A stretch of 64,000 nt of DNA from Bacillus salipaludis (lineage in GTDB: Bacteria; Bacillota; Bacilli; Bacillales_B; DSM-18226): positions 124,001 through 188,000 of the forward strand of contig NZ_SMYO01000009.1 of assembly GCF_004358205.1 (NCBI RefSeq), given 5' to 3'. A program made the translations under genes and the position numbers. This document shows positions 62,464 to 64,000 of the stretch, in pieces (position 1 is the first letter of the stretch; each line of letters starts with the position of its first letter). A model generated the notes under the pieces. The model worked only from the letters and a program-made list of their open reading frames with translations. It ran no database searches and was not told the DNA's origin.

Positions 62464-63370
62464 GAGCTCCCTCCTTTTTTAGAACAATCTCGAAATATTC
62501 TTTGGTACGGCGAACAACTTCTACCTCACCGAGTTTATCTTGCTGGTAAAAGGACGGATAATGGGTGTCAATCGTTAAAATTGCCTGTGGGTCATATTCT
62601 GCAAGCGCCTTCATAATAGATTCATGATCAAAGTCATCTTTGCCTGCAATAGCAAAATTACCAAACAAGCCATATGGGTTTTCTTTTGTGATTGAATTTG
62701 ATAAGCGTGAAGCTCCTTTTAAATGGGTTTGATAGATAGACCTTTTAATAGGTTCATATTTTTCCAAGGTTGGATATTCCCCTGCTCGCCAGCCATTGAC
62801 AATATCCCAATTAATTTTTAAATGAGGATGATTTGTGTATTTCATCAGAATCCCTAATTCTTCACAATTACTCGTTAAGGTAGGGGGTTCATTTTCAACC
62901 AATAAGATTTTTCCTCGATTTTTTGCATGTTCTGCATGTCTTAGTAAAACTTCTGCATTATGTTTATACTGTCGTTGCTTTTCTTCATCCGATAATAGAT
63001 TGAAATCCTCTTGGCGGTATAATGAATAAATTCTTATATACGAGGTATTAAATATATCAGCTAAATCAAATAATCGATTTAAAACGGTACTCATTTGTTT
63101 ATGATGATTTTCGTCATCGTTCCGATAAGATGGTTCCCCGGAGAAGGTACATGGGTTGACAGACCAAGAACTTAAACAGCTAACCTTTAGATTTTCCTTT
63201 TCGATTTGTAAACTTAGTTTTCTAGCTTTATCTAAGGGAATATTATCGATTGTAGAACCGTCTAATTTTCCTCTTAAATCAATGTTGACAAACCCCAAAT
63301 TCTTAACATGTTGAAGTGCCTCTTCAAATGACTCACAGCCTAACATATCCGTAAAAATACTCAAATTCAT
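62456..63370 (-). CDS. Xylose-isomerase-like TIM-barrel sugar phosphate isomerase/epimerase
   Basis: A 304-residue AP-endonuclease-2/xylose-isomerase-like TIM barrel. Metal-ligand regions: 'LLVENEPPTLTSNCEELGIL' (Glu), 'HLKINWDIVNGWRAGE' (Asp), 'IYQTHLKGASRL' (His) and 'AILTIDTHYPSFYQQDKLGE'. Family members epimerise or isomerise sugars or inosose-type compounds. GGAGGGTAAAAA precedes the ATG; 14 bp after the oxidoreductase gene. Confidence 0.85.
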   Translation of the reverse strand: MNLSIFTDMLGCESFEEALQHVKNLGFVNIDLRGKLDGSTIDNIPLDKARKLSLQIEKENLKVSCLSSWSVNPCTFSGEPSYRNDDENHHKQMSTVLNRLFDLADIFNTSYIRIYSLYRQEDFNLLSDEEKQRQYKHNAEVLLRHAEHAKNRGKILLVENEPPTLTSNCEELGILMKYTNHPHLKINWDIVNGWRAGEYPTLEKYEPIKRSIYQTHLKGASRLSNSITKENPYGLFGNFAIAGKDDFDHESIMKALAEYDPQAILTIDTHYPSFYQQDKLGEVEVVRRTKEYFEIVLKKEGAHE

Positions 63371-63384
63371 TTTTTACCCTCCTG

Positions 63385-64000
63385 TTATTCAATTGTGATC
63401 CATTTTCCAGAGCGATTATTTTTGTATGCCTCAAAGATTTTGGTTAAATGTAGAGAATCCTTTAATGTTGCCCGTTCAATTTTCCTGCCATTTAATACTG
63501 CATTGGAAAAGTGATTGACGCTTTGAACCATTCCCTGCAGAAATAGGTTTTTATTATAAATTTGCCCTAAAGAAAACTCCGGCTCCCAATGTACTGGACC
63601 ATCCGTCGGATTATCACCAATAAAGGACGGGGCCTTCCCATATTCTCCACTGCCTTTTGATCCCTTATAGTAGGACAGCCTCATTCCGTTATCAATGACA
63701 ACATTCTGCTTATTTCCTATCACTTCATATCTTTCAAGAGGACTCGTATCTGCTTGAGTGGAAGGTAGCTCCAGATTTCCAACCGCACCTGACTTAAATG
63801 AGAGAAGTGTCTGAACGTTTCCACTTGGTTGGTGCTCAATGAAAAGCATTTCCTTTACTTCACCCATGAGATAATGAATGCCGGACATTGGGTGACAGAT
63901 ATCTAAAAACCAATGTAAACCAGTTCGTTCGCAAAGCTCCTCTTGAAATGGGGACAAAGTAAGCGGGTATCTCCCTGATATGGATACCGGCTCTCCAAAT
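63385..64000 (-). CDS. Gfo/Idh/MocA-family oxidoreductase (C-terminal part)
   Basis: The C-terminal 205 residues of an NAD(P)-dependent sugar or inositol dehydrogenase; the N-terminal Rossmann domain lies beyond the window. The frame stays open to the window end ('FGEPVSISGRYPLTLSPFQE'). 'TGLHWFLDICHPMSGIHYLM' carries the family Asp-x3-His pair, and 'VQTLLSFKSGAVGNLELPST' and 'YEVIGNKQNVVIDNGMRLSY' are typical strands of the C-terminal domain. It is the first visible gene of the operon with the isomerase and Tm-1-type pair, pointing to oxidation and rearrangement of a sugar. Confidence 0.88.
   Translation of the reverse strand, partial: FGEPVSISGRYPLTLSPFQEELCERTGLHWFLDICHPMSGIHYLMGEVKEMLFIEHQPSGNVQTLLSFKSGAVGNLELPSTQADTSPLERYEVIGNKQNVVIDNGMRLSYYKGSKGSGEYGKAPSFIGDNPTDGPVHWEPEFSLGQIYNKNLFLQGMVQSVNHFSNAVLNGRKIERATLKDSLHLTKIFEAYKNNRSGKWITIE

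Overview
The window is AT-rich chromosomal DNA from an aerobic, endospore-forming Bacillaceae bacterium (Bacillus or a close relative such as Neobacillus, Peribacillus or Mesobacillus). This rests on two GerA-B-C type germinant receptor operons, three YjcZ-family mini-proteins, a complete RsbR-S-T-U-X stressosome module, yozG-yoaS and ywcB-ywcA orthologues, strong AGGAGG-type ribosome binding sites and frequent TTG/GTG starts. No rRNA, tRNA, CRISPR array or intact transposon was seen.

Layout. 1-3000: germinant receptor operon in the order gerB-gerA-gerC (minus strand; gerC cut by the window edge). 3.2-7.8 kb: ferritin-like protein, acetate-type symporter pair ywcB-ywcA, VOC protein, SMR efflux protein and GNAT. 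8.3-13.5 kb: minus-strand operon for glycoconjugate work (PIG-L deacetylase, glycosyltransferase, ATP-grasp, APH-fold kinase, broken epimerase, small kinase), plausibly for the spore surface. 13.7-23 kb: assorted enzymes, a seven-repeat RCC1 protein, and a response regulator / histidine kinase / ABC ATPase / ABC permease module of the peptide-antibiotic-sensing kind. 23.4-27.2 kb: second germinant receptor operon (A-B-C), whose first gene carries a frameshift in a T run. 27.4-28.8 kb: YjcZ mini-proteins and a Gln/Ala repeat protein. 30.3-32.9 kb: 5'-truncated serine recombinase, a three-copy inverted motif, and an extra RNase J. 34-41.7 kb: lipoprotein, a large secreted-looking Gly-rich/TIG/SGNH protein, and a two-gene operon pairing an SPFH-like protein with an SH3 membrane protein. 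42-48 kb: MscS, broken DedA, SDR remnant, yozG-yoaS, alpha-amylase with one nonsense codon. 48.2-53.5 kb: stressosome operon rsbR-S-T-U-X plus two more RsbR paralogues, without rsbV-rsbW-sigB. 53.9-59 kb: S9 peptidase and glnQHMP. 59-60.2 kb: repeats and an SDR remnant. 60.4-64 kb: catabolic operon (Gfo/Idh/MocA oxidoreductase, sugar-phosphate isomerase-like protein, Tm-1-like ATP-binding protein and its TIM-barrel partner).

Two themes stand out. At least seven genes are broken (epimerase, alpha-CTD-like protein, gerA-2, dedA, two SDRs, alpha-amylase); some are single-base indels that could be sequencing errors, others are clear decay. Several families of short intergenic repeats are dispersed through the window, including a long GC-rich palindromic element together with what looks like its deleted solo form.
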